From assembly GCA_002840095.1 (NCBI GenBank), contig PGZL01000002.1:155872-219871 (forward strand): DNA of 64,000 nt, written 5' to 3'. The translations under genes and the position numbers were made by a program. Below the pieces are notes generated by a model, which worked only from the letters and a program-made list of their open reading frames with translations, was not told the origin of the DNA and searched no databases. Positions 1 to 9,536 of this stretch are shown in pieces. The stretch is from Gammaproteobacteria bacterium HGW-Gammaproteobacteria-1. Its GTDB lineage: Bacteria > Pseudomonadota > Gammaproteobacteria > Thiohalomonadales > Thiohalomonadaceae. Position 1 is the first letter of the stretch, and each line of letters begins with the position of its first letter.

Positions 1-1958
1 AAGTGGCGCTGAAATGTCCTGATATATTGAATGGCTTCATCCCACATTCCATGGGTTGTGGATAGAACGATGGCGTCATACAGACCGGTGGCGGCCATCT
101 CTGAATCAGGTACAACGTCGGTGACGCGAACATAGTGTCTGACCGCGGAGGCGATATCGTTTTGTTTCTGTGCGGCGACGCCCTGATTGTAGATTGCAGT
201 GGCCAGATTGTTGCGGATCTGCCGTGCCGAAGCATCTTTCTTCTGGTACTGACCGATCACAGACGTATAGGCCACTTCCGCGGCACTGTAGTCTTCCTGA
301 CGGAAATAGGCGTGAGCCTTGATTATATGGATATCATAGGTGGCAGCTGTGTAGGGCAGGTCACCGGACTGCTCAATCAGGCTGATGGTTTGCGCGTAGT
401 TACCGGCCAAGTAGGATTCCTGAGCGGCGTGCTTAACGATCTGCACGGCATGTTCGTCGTGCGGGTACAGGCGTGTGTACAGGATGGAATATCGCACGAG
501 CTTGTCGAGCAGGCCCCTTTTTTCGGCGTCAGCCTTGGTGTCGCGGTGCAGTCGCGTCGCGAGCAGGATTGAGGCGTAGGCTGCGTCCTTGTTGAGAATG
601 ATATCGGCGTCATAGGCCGCCATCTCGTAATGCTGCAGGGCCTGAGCGTATTGCTTGTTGTGGTTCAGAAGCTCCGCGTACAGGTAGTAAATATTGTCTT
701 TACGGGCGTACGCCTTGTAATCCTGCAAATAGCGCTCGTACCAGACGCGCGCCTGAGCGAAACTTTCCGACTTCCCGGATTTGTTGAACTCACGATGATA
801 ATGTGCAGCGGCAAGAACGATATAGTCCCTGAGTGCGGCCGATACCTTTGTATAGAGTTGCTGGTTGCTATTGCCCTTGGTCCAATAGCTATGCTGTGAA
901 TTATAGTGGGTGTAAACGTCCTCCAGGCTGTTGATGGCCATGGCCGTGAAACCACTGTCCTTCCATATATCGACGATGCGGAGCTTGGCTTCCGGTACGT
1001 GCGCCGAGGTAGGGTGGTCGTGGGCGAAGGCCTCGAAGATGCCGGCGGCGTCCGAGTAGCGTTGCTGCTTGCGGAATACCTCGCTGACATGCGCATAGGT
1101 CTCAAAGATATAGGCGAAGCCCGGCTTGCCGGCAAAGTAATCACTGAGCGCTGCAGAACCACCCATATAGGAAAACGACAGGCCGAGAGCCCGGAAATAT
1201 TCGTCGAACTGGTTTTTTGCCGAGTCTCCCAACGTGTCATAGGGTTTGAATCCGCTTTCGTCAACAACCTCCACAAAGTCGTCTACAGCCTGATGGTAGT
1301 ATTCCTGCTTGAAGCGGGCCCAGCCGCGCTTGTAGCGCGCATTCTGCCTGAAGACCAGGTTGTCACGGGAAACGAGCACCTCAGTGTATATATCCTCCGC
1401 CGTACTGTACTCGCCGCGGCTGAAGGCAGCCTCGGCAAGGCGAAATTGGCTCTCGACATAATAGTCCGATTTGGGGTGTTTACTGACCAGCATTCTCAGT
1501 GTGTCGAGCGACTTGTCATACTCGCCCCTTTGATCGTAGGCGCGCGCCAGTTGATAGAGTGACCTGTCATTATTATTGGCATTTGGATAGTCGCGCAGAG
1601 ATGTTTCAAGAAGCTCTATGCTCCGATCTAGCGCGGCGTTGTGCAGGCTATCTTCCAGCGCCAGGGTGCCTTCGCTGTGCTCGCCGTTGTTGCGGGAGAG
1701 CCGGTCGATGAGTTGGAACTCGAGCTGTGCCAAGCGCTGCAGGGCGTCCACACGCGAAATGTCCTGCTTGGAGGCATGCTTCAGATATTCGGCATAGGCC
1801 TCGCGGATGGCGGCCTCATTACTGGCACGGTCAACGGTTTGAGTGATGGCGGATTTTCCTCCGACAACATCAATGTCCCGGAGGGTGTGTTGCCGCGTCG
1901 GAGTAGTGCCGCATGCTAGCAATGCTAGGGGCAATATGCTGGCGAGTACATATCTCAT
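1..1958 (-). CDS. TPR-repeat lipoprotein, 3' end cut off by the window edge
   Basis: A minus-strand frame opens with ATG at 1956-1958 and stays open to base 1 (about 652 codons visible, no stop). The N-terminus is MRYVLASILPLALLAC, a lipoprotein signal with lipobox LLAC and Cys at residue 16, so an outer-membrane-anchored periplasmic protein is expected. The rest is helical with Ala/Tyr/Leu-rich TPR-like repeats, for example YQLARAYDQRGEYDKSLDTL. The start overlaps the stop of the preceding TPR gene in an ATGA arrangement, so the two are probably translationally coupled. It is the distal gene visible in the leftward T6SS arm. Large TPR proteins are not core T6SS parts; with the ExbB/ExbD/AgmX-like genes at the other end of the locus, it recalls the TPR components (GltD/GltE type) of Agl/Glt complexes. 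That link is inference. Confidence 0.85.
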   Translation of the reverse strand, partial: MRYVLASILPLALLACGTTPTRQHTLRDIDVVGGKSAITQTVDRASNEAAIREAYAEYLKHASKQDISRVDALQRLAQLEFQLIDRLSRNNGEHSEGTLALEDSLHNAALDRSIELLETSLRDYPNANNNDRSLYQLARAYDQRGEYDKSLDTLRMLVSKHPKSDYYVESQFRLAEAAFSRGEYSTAEDIYTEVLVSRDNLVFRQNARYKRGWARFKQEYYHQAVDDFVEVVDESGFKPYDTLGDSAKNQFDEYFRALGLSFSYMGGSAALSDYFAGKPGFAYIFETYAHVSEVFRKQQRYSDAAGIFEAFAHDHPTSAHVPEAKLRIVDIWKDSGFTAMAINSLEDVYTHYNSQHSYWTKGNSNQQLYTKVSAALRDYIVLAAAHYHREFNKSGKSESFAQARVWYERYLQDYKAYARKDNIYYLYAELLNHNKQYAQALQHYEMAAYDADIILNKDAAYASILLATRLHRDTKADAEKRGLLDKLVRYSILYTRLYPHDEHAVQIVKHAAQESYLAGNYAQTISLIEQSGDLPYTAATYDIHIIKAHAYFRQEDYSAAEVAYTSVIGQYQKKDASARQIRNNLATAIYNQGVAAQKQNDIASAVRHYVRVTDVVPDSEMAATGLYDAIVLSTTHGMWDEAIQYIRTFQRH

Positions 1959-3382
1959 TGCGATTCACCCAGACGGCCGGCATCTGTGTCATGCATGCGG
2001 GCCAGACCAAACCGGGCCTGGTTCATATAACTGGTCATGTAATTCGTTCGGCGCCTGAGCGCCTCGCGTACGGCTTCGCCCAACAGCTTGCGGTAGGCGT
2101 CCTGTAAAGCGGAAAAGTCATTCTTAAGTGCCGGTTCCTTAACAGTCTCCATGTATGCCTGGTATGACCACAACAGGCGCAGATTGTCGAAGAAGGACAC
2201 TGGAAGCAATCCGTCCAAATCTAGAAGCTCGCTGCCGACGACGATGGTGTGGTCGTCTGCATTGTAGGTAATGAGCCGTGCTATATCCGCTTCGGACACG
2301 CTCAGACTGTCAAGTCGATGTCTGCGCTGATCATAGTAAGCAATGGCGTCGTTATAGCCTGCGGTTGCCGTGGCAAATTGCCGCAGCTTTTCGTAAAAAT
2401 ACGCCGTCAGGAGGTGCGCCTCATCGACAGGAAGCTCCAGTAGAGAGCTGTCCTTGAGGATGCGCACTGCATTGAGGGCGCCGATATAGTCATCTTGATT
2501 TGCCGCGCAAAGCGCGATGCCTAGCAAGGCGCGATTGGTGTAAAGGCCTTCACGGCTGACCTCACGAAAAGATTCTCGCGCATTGCGGTAATACTGCTGT
2601 TGCAGGAAGGAATAGCCGAGCATGGAATACAGTCGGTCACTTTGGCTATCGCGTGCCGCCAACGGCGCTCGCCGCAGCAGGTTGTTGACGATTTCGTGAG
2701 CATCAGACCACCAACCCTGGCGGATATTCGCGATGGCCAAGTTGATCTGCGCGGCTTCGAAGTAGGGCGATGATACGGGCATCTTTGAGTAGATATCAAT
2801 CGCCTGCCTTTGCCTCTGCAGTTTTTGCGCGGCGATCCCCTGCATCAGCAGGGCGTGGTTCAATTTGTCCGGTGGCAAGTCACGTTCGATAGCGGCCAGC
2901 ATGTCGCTCGCTTCTTGCCAATGGCCACGGTTGAAAAGTTGCCGCGCGAGGGCGAACTCCATGTTGGAGACGACCGAGCGGTCGCTGTCCTGTCTGGCCA
3001 GTGCCAAAAGCCGCGAGGCCGTCTTCCGTTCATTCGAGTCAAGCAAGGTGGTTACGACGCGGATGGCGACTCCACTGTTGATATTTCGTTCGATCAGCGA
3101 GAGGTTGTTGAAGATCAACAATACAGCCTGCTGCGAACTGTCCTGTCCCAGACTCCGCTGGAGCTCGCTCGCGAAGACATCGACACTGGTGAAGCGTGCG
3201 ATGCCTTCGCGTTTCACCTTGGCAGAGTAAAAACGTGAGGTAAAGTCCTGCAAGGTCCTGTCCAGCTGCTCCGACTGCGCGGCGAATAGATCCGCGCCGG
3301 CAGCCTGTGCCAGCGGGAGCGCGGCGAGTAGTGCCAGCAAGGTTAGAGACTTGGACAAGTTTCCGAGGAAGCTACGGGACAT
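1955..3382 (-). CDS. Periplasmic TPR protein of the T6SS locus
   Basis: 475 aa starting MSRSFLGNLSKSLTLLALLA with a cleavable-type signal peptide (cleavage likely after AQA near residue 27). The mature part is an almost continuous helical-repeat solenoid with TPR-like helices (for example FNRGHWQEASDMLAAIERDL and LGYSFLQQQYYRNARESFRE). No catalytic motif is seen. It lies 12 bp downstream of clpV and overlaps the next TPR lipoprotein by 4 bp, so it is in the same transcript. A scaffold or partner-binding role in the periplasm is likely. In size and type it resembles AglT/GltE-like TPR proteins that accompany ExbB/ExbD-type motors, but the similarity is judged by eye only. Confidence 0.85.
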   Translation of the reverse strand: MSRSFLGNLSKSLTLLALLAALPLAQAAGADLFAAQSEQLDRTLQDFTSRFYSAKVKREGIARFTSVDVFASELQRSLGQDSSQQAVLLIFNNLSLIERNINSGVAIRVVTTLLDSNERKTASRLLALARQDSDRSVVSNMEFALARQLFNRGHWQEASDMLAAIERDLPPDKLNHALLMQGIAAQKLQRQRQAIDIYSKMPVSSPYFEAAQINLAIANIRQGWWSDAHEIVNNLLRRAPLAARDSQSDRLYSMLGYSFLQQQYYRNARESFREVSREGLYTNRALLGIALCAANQDDYIGALNAVRILKDSSLLELPVDEAHLLTAYFYEKLRQFATATAGYNDAIAYYDQRRHRLDSLSVSEADIARLITYNADDHTIVVGSELLDLDGLLPVSFFDNLRLLWSYQAYMETVKEPALKNDFSALQDAYRKLLGEAVREALRRRTNYMTSYMNQARFGLARMHDTDAGRLGESQ

Positions 3383-3394
3383 GCGTAGGCGACC

Positions 3395-6088
3395 TCAATG
3401 GTTGACGGCATACTTGAACTCGCCATCCTCCGTCACGCCGATATGAATGCCACTGATGTCTTTGTTATCCGCCATGCGGCTCAGGCACTCGCTGGCGAGT
3501 CTTGGCAGCAGGGTGCGGGATAGGATGTTCTCAATATTGCGGGCTCCGGTATCGACTTCCTGACAGCGTGCAACGATATGGAACAAAACGTCTTCGTCAA
3601 AGCTGAAGGTGGAGTTGTAATGCTCGCGCACGCGTCGCGCGATACGTTGCATGTTAAGCCGGCATATATTCAGCAGGTTATCATCGTTTAGCGGATAATA
3701 GGGGATAATCGTGGTGCGTCCGAGAAAGGCTGGTTTGAAATGGTTGAGCAGCTGCGGGCGAAAGTTATCGAGCAGGACGTCGACATCCGGAAGCTCTTCA
3801 CTGGCGGCGCACATGGCGCGGATATGTTCTTCGCCGGCATTGGATGTCATGATGATAATGGTATTGCGAAAATCGATGTCGCGACCTTCCCCATCCTTGA
3901 TGGTGCCCTTGTCGAAGAGGTTATAGAATACGTCCTGAACGCCAGGATGGGCTTTCTCCATCTCGTCGAGCAGAAGAACGCTGTACGGCTTGCGTCGCAC
4001 GGCTTCGGTCAAAACGCCGCCTTCTCCATAGCCTACGTAGCCGGGCGGGGACCCTAACAACATCGATACCTTGTGTTCTTCCTTGAACTCCGACATGTTG
4101 ATGGTGGTGATATTCTGTTCGCCTCCGTACAACACGTCGGCCAGGGCGAGCGCCGTTTCGGTTTTGCCGACGCCGCTGGGACCGACCATGAAGAATACGC
4201 CAATGGGTTTGCGTGGATCGGTGAGACCGGCGCGAGAGGTACGGATACTTTCGGCGATGGCATGCAGTGCATGGGACTGGCCTATTACGCGTCGGGCCAG
4301 GGCGTCCTGCAGATTGAGGATCGAGGCGATCTCATCCGAGAGCATCTTGCCAACGGGAATGCCGGTCCAATTGGATACGACCTCGGCGATAGCCTGGCTG
4401 TCGACATCGACCTGAATCATAGGGTTTTCACCCTGGATGTCGTCCAGTTCCTGCATGAGCTTGTGAAGCCTGGTCCTGATTTCGCCCAGTACCTCATCGG
4501 CGAGAGGCTCGGGCAGGCCTTTCTTATTGCGCGCCTCTTGCGGCAGGTTGCGGCTGTGAAAGTCATCCTCGATTTGTTGTTGCAGTGCGTGGATTTCCGA
4601 GACTTTTTGCCGTTCCTTGTCCCATTGCGACTCCTGCACGGCCAGCCGTTCTTGGAGCGTTTCAAGCTGCGATCTCAGTTCTTCGATGCGTGTATCGCAC
4701 TTGCCGAGTGTGGCGTTTTCGCGCTCAAGTAACAGACTATTGGTTTCGCACTGCTGGATGGCGCGACGGGTGTCTTCAATAGCTGCAGGGGTAGTGCTCT
4801 GGCTAAGCGCGACACGCGCGCAGGCGGTGTCCAGCAAGCTGACGGATTTGTCCGGCAATTGGCGCGAAGTAATGTAACGGCTGGAGAGGCGTACAGAATC
4901 AACGATGGCCTCATCAAGTATGCGTACACCATGATGATTCTGCAGCATGCCGGAGATTGCGCGCATCATATCGATGGCTTTGTCTTCGCTCGGCTCTTCA
5001 ATCTTCACGACCTGGAAACGTCGGGTCAGCGCAGGATCACGTTCGAAGTACTTCTTGTATTCGGCCCATGTGGTGGCGGCGATGGTGCGCAGCTCGCCGC
5101 GGGCAAGGGCCGGCTTCAGCAGGTTGGCTGCGTCGCCCTGGCCTTCCTTGCCGCCGGCGCCGATCATGGTGTGCGCCTCGTCGATAAACATGATGATTGG
5201 GTGCGGCGAGGCCTTGACTTCGGCGATGACCGACTTGAGGCGGTTTTCAAACTCGCCCTTGACGCTGGCGCCGGCCTGCAACAGGCCAAGGTCGAGGCTT
5301 CGTACGCAAACGCCCTTGAGCGGCTCAGGTACGTCGCCCGTGGCGATGCGTAGGGCAAAGCCTTCGACGACAGCGGTCTTGCCTACACCGGCTTCACCGG
5401 TGAGGATGGGGTTGTTTTGCCGACGGCGGGTGAGGATGTCGATAATCTGGCGGATCTCCTCGTCACGTCCTAGCACCGGGTCAATTTTTCCCTGTTTGGC
5501 GTCTTCGGTTAGATTGACCGTGTACTTGTCCAACGCGGGGGTTTTGCTTGGCTTGCCGGCGGTTGCCGCACGCGTATCACCGTCGGCCTCGCCTTGTCGG
5601 GTGTTGGCGGACTCCGCCGTCGTACCGACAATGGCGCGCGCTACTTCGCGCATGGATTCCGGCGGGATCTTCCTAAACTCTGCAGAGGTGCCTTCCATGC
5701 TGCGTCGCAGGCCGTCATCAAGCACGATGGCGGTGAGGATATGCGCGGAGGTGGCAAGGGGATGCATATACTCGACCGAGGCGAGCATCCAGGCATTCTT
5801 GGCGACATCGACGACGGTAGGTGACAGGGCCGGGGCGCGTGTGTTGCCCGCCTTAATTCTATCGAGCTCGCGATTTAAGTCCTGGGTCAGACGACCGATG
5901 TCGATCTCGAATTTCTCGAGCGCTGCGAGAATGTCGCTGTCATTTGCCTCGAGCAGCTTTAGCAGCCAGTGCTCCACTTCGACATTATAATGCGTGCGCG
6001 CCAAGCACAGACCGGCGGCGCCTTCAAGAGCATTGCGGTTGAGGTCGTTAAGTTTTCCAACCAGCGATTTCAGATCGATTGTTACCAT
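3395..6088 (-). CDS. clpV: ClpV (TssH), T6SS sheath-disassembly AAA+ ATPase
   Basis: A ClpB-type double AAA+ ATPase of 897 aa. ClpV extracts and recycles the contracted TssB/TssC sheath in the cytoplasm. Seen in the sequence: Clp-N repeats in the first 150 residues, first Walker A GEAGVGKTA (K237) with Walker B IIMFIDEAH, a coiled-coil middle domain around residues 440-530, second Walker A GPSGVGKTE (K642) with Walker B VLLLDEMEKAH, and a C-terminal D2-small domain. Length fits the ClpV family. The frame is open upstream to 6193, but the ATG at 6088 (MVTIDLKSLVGKL) follows a good Shine-Dalgarno (AAGGTAAGGA) and matches the usual ClpV N-terminus, so it was chosen. It lies 64 bp after the small lipoprotein gene and 12 bp before the TPR gene. 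Confidence 0.97.
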   Translation of the reverse strand: MVTIDLKSLVGKLNDLNRNALEGAAGLCLARTHYNVEVEHWLLKLLEANDSDILAALEKFEIDIGRLTQDLNRELDRIKAGNTRAPALSPTVVDVAKNAWMLASVEYMHPLATSAHILTAIVLDDGLRRSMEGTSAEFRKIPPESMREVARAIVGTTAESANTRQGEADGDTRAATAGKPSKTPALDKYTVNLTEDAKQGKIDPVLGRDEEIRQIIDILTRRRQNNPILTGEAGVGKTAVVEGFALRIATGDVPEPLKGVCVRSLDLGLLQAGASVKGEFENRLKSVIAEVKASPHPIIMFIDEAHTMIGAGGKEGQGDAANLLKPALARGELRTIAATTWAEYKKYFERDPALTRRFQVVKIEEPSEDKAIDMMRAISGMLQNHHGVRILDEAIVDSVRLSSRYITSRQLPDKSVSLLDTACARVALSQSTTPAAIEDTRRAIQQCETNSLLLERENATLGKCDTRIEELRSQLETLQERLAVQESQWDKERQKVSEIHALQQQIEDDFHSRNLPQEARNKKGLPEPLADEVLGEIRTRLHKLMQELDDIQGENPMIQVDVDSQAIAEVVSNWTGIPVGKMLSDEIASILNLQDALARRVIGQSHALHAIAESIRTSRAGLTDPRKPIGVFFMVGPSGVGKTETALALADVLYGGEQNITTINMSEFKEEHKVSMLLGSPPGYVGYGEGGVLTEAVRRKPYSVLLLDEMEKAHPGVQDVFYNLFDKGTIKDGEGRDIDFRNTIIIMTSNAGEEHIRAMCAASEELPDVDVLLDNFRPQLLNHFKPAFLGRTTIIPYYPLNDDNLLNICRLNMQRIARRVREHYNSTFSFDEDVLFHIVARCQEVDTGARNIENILSRTLLPRLASECLSRMADNKDISGIHIGVTEDGEFKYAVNH

Positions 6089-6152
6089 GTTGTCCTTACC
6101 TTTTTTGGTCCCGTTTGCGTTGCAGTGCCCGCTTATGTGGTGGTGTGACGCT

Positions 6153-6614
6153 TCAACATATCCCTTGTACTTTGTCGCAACAGTTCTTCCCACAGATCTT
6201 CACAAATCTGTGGCTATTGTTTGAAAATTCCCCGATCCCGCCGGCGCGAATAACCCAATCGTAAGGTGCGTCATTGATGATCGCAGTGCCGGACGAGTAA
6301 CAGGGCAAGATGTCGTAACGATTTTCCGGGGAAGTATCCTTGACATAGTTTGCATGCACGAAAAACTTCCTTACCTGCTGCTCGCTGAGCAGAAATCCTT
6401 TGCATACTCCGGTGGTATAAGCATGTTCCGGCTCATTGCCGCCGGCAGCCGTGACTTGAATGTCAGATATGGTGAAGCCGTCATCGGATATCGATACGAC
6501 ATGGGCACTGCAGCCGCAAAGTAAGACGAGTGCCAATAATCCTGCTGTCACGTCAGGCAGTACGACGCCCGGCGATACCACGTCATTCTCATATCGTATG
6601 TTGCTGCTGTTCAT
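6153..6614 (-). CDS. Small Cys-rich lipoprotein in the T6SS operon, unknown function
   Basis: About 153 aa if translated from ATG 6614, which lies 10 bp after the tssG stop; the frame is open further upstream, inside tssG. A hydrophobic stretch ends in LLALVLLCGC, a plausible lipobox (L-C-G-C, Cys about residue 39), so a periplasmic lipoprotein is likely, although the leader is long and acidic for a signal peptide and the true start may be later. The mature domain has conserved-looking pieces such as GVCKGFLLSEQQVRKFF, DILPCYSSGTAII and YDWVIRAGGIG, and ends with a Cys-rich tail (KICGKNCCDKVQGIC). I do not recognise a characterised family. It is not TssJ-like; tssJ is elsewhere in the locus. 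Position between tssG and clpV suggests a T6SS-linked accessory role. Confidence 0.7.
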   Translation of the reverse strand: MNSSNIRYENDVVSPGVVLPDVTAGLLALVLLCGCSAHVVSISDDGFTISDIQVTAAGGNEPEHAYTTGVCKGFLLSEQQVRKFFVHANYVKDTSPENRYDILPCYSSGTAIINDAPYDWVIRAGGIGEFSNNSHRFVKICGKNCCDKVQGIC

Positions 6615-6624
6615 GCTGTCGGTC

Positions 6625-7737
6625 TCAACGTAGCCGGCGCGCCGATACAGGTATGTCCACCGTTGCATCGGTGCCTTTGTACTTTCCGGTGCGAGTGGAA
6701 AGCCAGGTATTCCAGCCCATGATCGTTGGACTGTCTTTGCTGAAGCGGATGCGCTCGGGAATGTCGGTGCGCTTGATGCGCATCACATAGTCATAGTCGT
6801 ATTCAAAATTGATATACAGCCTGACGATCTCATCGAGTGCTTTGAGCGTGGCAGTGCCCGGTGCAAAATTCGGGAGCTGTTCCTGAGACAGAGGCCCTAG
6901 AATAATGCGGACCTTGCCTTGCGCGAACCATCCCTTACGGCCGAGCATAAGGGACTTGCCAAGTTGGTTGTTTTGTCCGCGTGGGGCGGCAATGCCGGGC
7001 AGGCGTGTACGTACGTCGTCAATCAATTCCTGCCACTGCCCCATGAATTCCCGTATCTCGACGGGAATGCCAAAGTGGTGGCCTATGATCTGCTTCAGGC
7101 CGACGGCACTTCTGACTTTGCTGCTGAATAGTCCGGCGTAATACAGTAACGACTCGTCCCTGGTATGCAAGCGATGTTGCAGACCATGCGATCCTAGCCC
7201 AATCATGGACAACAGAACCTGGGTATGATTGTCGCCGTCCGAACCCGGGGGTGGATTTAGTTGTTTGCGCTCATACTCCACCGGCAGGTTGTATTTGGTC
7301 GATGCCTGGTAAAACAGCGAGATTGTCCGGTGATTGAATAGATCGAGGAAATCCAGCAGGGATTTGTCCTTGTGTTTCAGGCGCTGCTGTATCAATTCGG
7401 AGTAGTGATAGGGCAATACGCCACTGCTGCCCGCCAGGCCAAGAAAATTGACAGACATGCGCCACTGATTGGGCGCGCTGGTATTGTCCTTGACCCCTAC
7501 ATTGTCGATTTCAGCCGACGGAAATCCCAGCGACGGCCGACCATGAAAACGCACCACCTCATTGGCGGGAGGCGTGAATCGGGCAACTGGACTCCTGGCG
7601 AAGGCGCGCGACGATGGATGGACGAACGCCGCCGCACGCTCCAGCAAGCGCACCGCCTGCATGAAGCTGAAATCGAATGGCCGCTGCACCAATTGCGTGA
7701 TTACAGGAGTATCTTTTCGCCGGCTCGTGGGGGACAT
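6625..7737 (-). CDS. tssG: TssG, T6SS baseplate component
   Basis: 370 aa, ImpH/VasB family, part of the TssEFGK baseplate wedge. Diagnostic features are the N-terminal pattern PFDFSFMQAVRLLER, the motif RFHGRPSLGFPSAEI, and FLGLAGSSGVLPYHYSELI. The frame extends upstream to a TTG at 7803, but ATG 7737 (MSPTSRRKDTPVI) gives the usual short lead before the family core and was chosen; it overlaps the end of tssF by 37 bp. The order tssE-tssF-tssG matches other T6SS loci, and the overlap suggests coupled translation to keep baseplate stoichiometry. Confidence 0.94.
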   Translation of the reverse strand: MSPTSRRKDTPVITQLVQRPFDFSFMQAVRLLERAAAFVHPSSRAFARSPVARFTPPANEVVRFHGRPSLGFPSAEIDNVGVKDNTSAPNQWRMSVNFLGLAGSSGVLPYHYSELIQQRLKHKDKSLLDFLDLFNHRTISLFYQASTKYNLPVEYERKQLNPPPGSDGDNHTQVLLSMIGLGSHGLQHRLHTRDESLLYYAGLFSSKVRSAVGLKQIIGHHFGIPVEIREFMGQWQELIDDVRTRLPGIAAPRGQNNQLGKSLMLGRKGWFAQGKVRIILGPLSQEQLPNFAPGTATLKALDEIVRLYINFEYDYDYVMRIKRTDIPERIRFSKDSPTIMGWNTWLSTRTGKYKGTDATVDIPVSARRLR

Positions 7738-9536
7738 CGCTTGAGGTAGCCTTCCTTGCTGCTCACGCGGATCAGCACCCGCGTGAAGCTGTTTATCGAA
7801 CAATACAAAGCGAAAAAATGCTCCAGCACGCTGGCGAACAGGTACACGCTACTGCCGGCGAGTTGGCGATCGTTAATCTCGATATCGATTTCCATGCCGC
7901 GACACATCGTCGTGTGACCATCAATGTTCAGTGGCGCACTTATCGGATGAGTCTTGATTTGCACAATAGAATCGATGATGGCACGGGTCACCGATGATTC
8001 TCTGAAATCATACAGGCGTAACATTTCTTTCAGCGCCTGGGTCGCATCATCGCGCCCGGTAAGCGAAAGAAAATTCAGGTTTAGATGCGAAATCAGGCGC
8101 CAGCGGGCGTTGTTACGTAGCGGTGGACGCACGACCGAAGTAGGCTTGGTAATAAAACGTATCTTCGCGCAGGGTGGCGCGCCGTTGACGCATTGCAGCT
8201 TTGGCTGGTCCGCCGTAAATGGGAGTTTGGACGGCTGGTCCCGGTTGCTGCACATGGTGTTTATATTCAGAGTGCGTCCTTCCGGCAGGTTCGGATTGAA
8301 ATCAAGATCGACCAAGCTCAGGTACACATCGGTACCTTCGTCTCGCTCGTAGATTCCGAGTTTTGCGGTGCGGCGCGAGGCGAACCAGAAGGAATGGGTG
8401 AGTGTGTTCTGGCTCTCGTGATTCAGGCCGAACATCGGAAAGTATTCCTCTGTCTCGCCCGTTGGCGTGGAGCTGCTTACCTGGTCGATCGAATACACCT
8501 CATAACCGGTAGGGCGGCGCGCTTCCGGGATTACCTGATATTCATGTTTGGTGTGATCGACGCGGATAGGGTCCGCTTTATGCGGAAACAGGTTGACTGC
8601 CGGCGTGCAATTCAGAACGAAGGTTTGACCGGAAATGCTGTGCTCCATTTCGACGTCGGCGCTGCCAAGGTAAAAATACAGATGGAGCATCGAACCGGCA
8701 TCGTCAGGAATGAATTTATCCAGTCCTTCGATATCGATGAACATGAATTTTTCAGGAAAAATAAAGTATTCAGTCAGCAATCGATAGCCGACGAAGGAGG
8801 CCGGCGGATAGGGCAACAGGCCTTCGTCTTGGGCGAAACCGACCGGCTTTACGGCATCGGCGCCCAAGACGATGGGCTGTGTATCGTCGTCAGAGCGTGC
8901 CAGTACGACACTCAGGCAATCATTGAGCAGCATCTGATACAAGGGGTTGATGTACTGAGCCTGACCTTTCAGATAGAAACGCAGCTTGCCAGGCTTGAGT
9001 TCCGCGAAACTCATCTGTTTGGTAAAGGTAGCCAGCGACAATTTGAGCACGCTCTGCGCGCCGCGCACCCGCGCGGAGCCGGGCGTGGAAAATGGCAGGC
9101 CCAGCAGTGCCGCACTCTGAACCTCGATCGGGTGCATTTGCGTGGGGTAGACGGTCGAGAACAAGCAGCTCTCGCCCTGGTACTGCTCGGTTTCCAGCAG
9201 CGTACGGGCGGGGATGTTGAAGGCCGCATCCAGCTGCTCGCGGTCCGGTGTGAAGTTGACAATCGACATGGACGGGACCGGACGCAGGTAATGCGGAAAG
9301 ATCACGTTGAGCATGGCGTCGCTCAGTTCCGGAAAGTCGTCGTCCAACTTGTGCTGGATGCGCGCATTGAGGTAGGCAAAGCTTTCGATCAAACGCGAGA
9401 CATGAGGGTCCTCGATGATGTCGTCATTGATGCCGAGACGACCTGCGATTTTTGGATGCTCACGGGCAAACTCCGCGCCCATGTTCCGGATAAAGGCAAG
9501 TTCCTTCTCGTAATACCCTAACAGTTCATCACCCAT
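7701..9536 (-). CDS. tssF: TssF, T6SS baseplate component
   Basis: 611 aa, ImpG/VasA family, a core baseplate subunit that binds TssG and TssK. The N-terminus MGDELLGYYEKELAFIRNMG and the following EFAREHPKIAGRLGI are the family signature; DPHVSRLIESFAYLNARI and the FPHYLRPVPSMSI stretch follow, and length is typical (about 590-630). The start ATG 9536 overlaps the tssE stop by 8 bp; the 3' end overlaps tssG by 37 bp. It belongs to the leftward T6SS transcript. Confidence 0.97.
   Translation of the reverse strand: MGDELLGYYEKELAFIRNMGAEFAREHPKIAGRLGINDDIIEDPHVSRLIESFAYLNARIQHKLDDDFPELSDAMLNVIFPHYLRPVPSMSIVNFTPDREQLDAAFNIPARTLLETEQYQGESCLFSTVYPTQMHPIEVQSAALLGLPFSTPGSARVRGAQSVLKLSLATFTKQMSFAELKPGKLRFYLKGQAQYINPLYQMLLNDCLSVVLARSDDDTQPIVLGADAVKPVGFAQDEGLLPYPPASFVGYRLLTEYFIFPEKFMFIDIEGLDKFIPDDAGSMLHLYFYLGSADVEMEHSISGQTFVLNCTPAVNLFPHKADPIRVDHTKHEYQVIPEARRPTGYEVYSIDQVSSSTPTGETEEYFPMFGLNHESQNTLTHSFWFASRRTAKLGIYERDEGTDVYLSLVDLDFNPNLPEGRTLNINTMCSNRDQPSKLPFTADQPKLQCVNGAPPCAKIRFITKPTSVVRPPLRNNARWRLISHLNLNFLSLTGRDDATQALKEMLRLYDFRESSVTRAIIDSIVQIKTHPISAPLNIDGHTTMCRGMEIDIEINDRQLAGSSVYLFASVLEHFFALYCSINSFTRVLIRVSSKEGYLKRCPPRAGEKILL

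Noticed and set aside
4073-4732. Plus-strand 219-codon frame opposite clpV
   Set aside because: Antisense shadow within the second AAA domain of clpV, with no motif or start signal.
6089-6193. N-terminal extension of clpV by 35 residues
   Set aside because: The upstream residues do not resemble ClpV and the ATG at 6088 has a good Shine-Dalgarno.
8193-9521. Plus-strand 442-codon frame opposite tssF
   Set aside because: The minus-strand TssF signatures are complete; the plus-strand translation has no recognisable domain.
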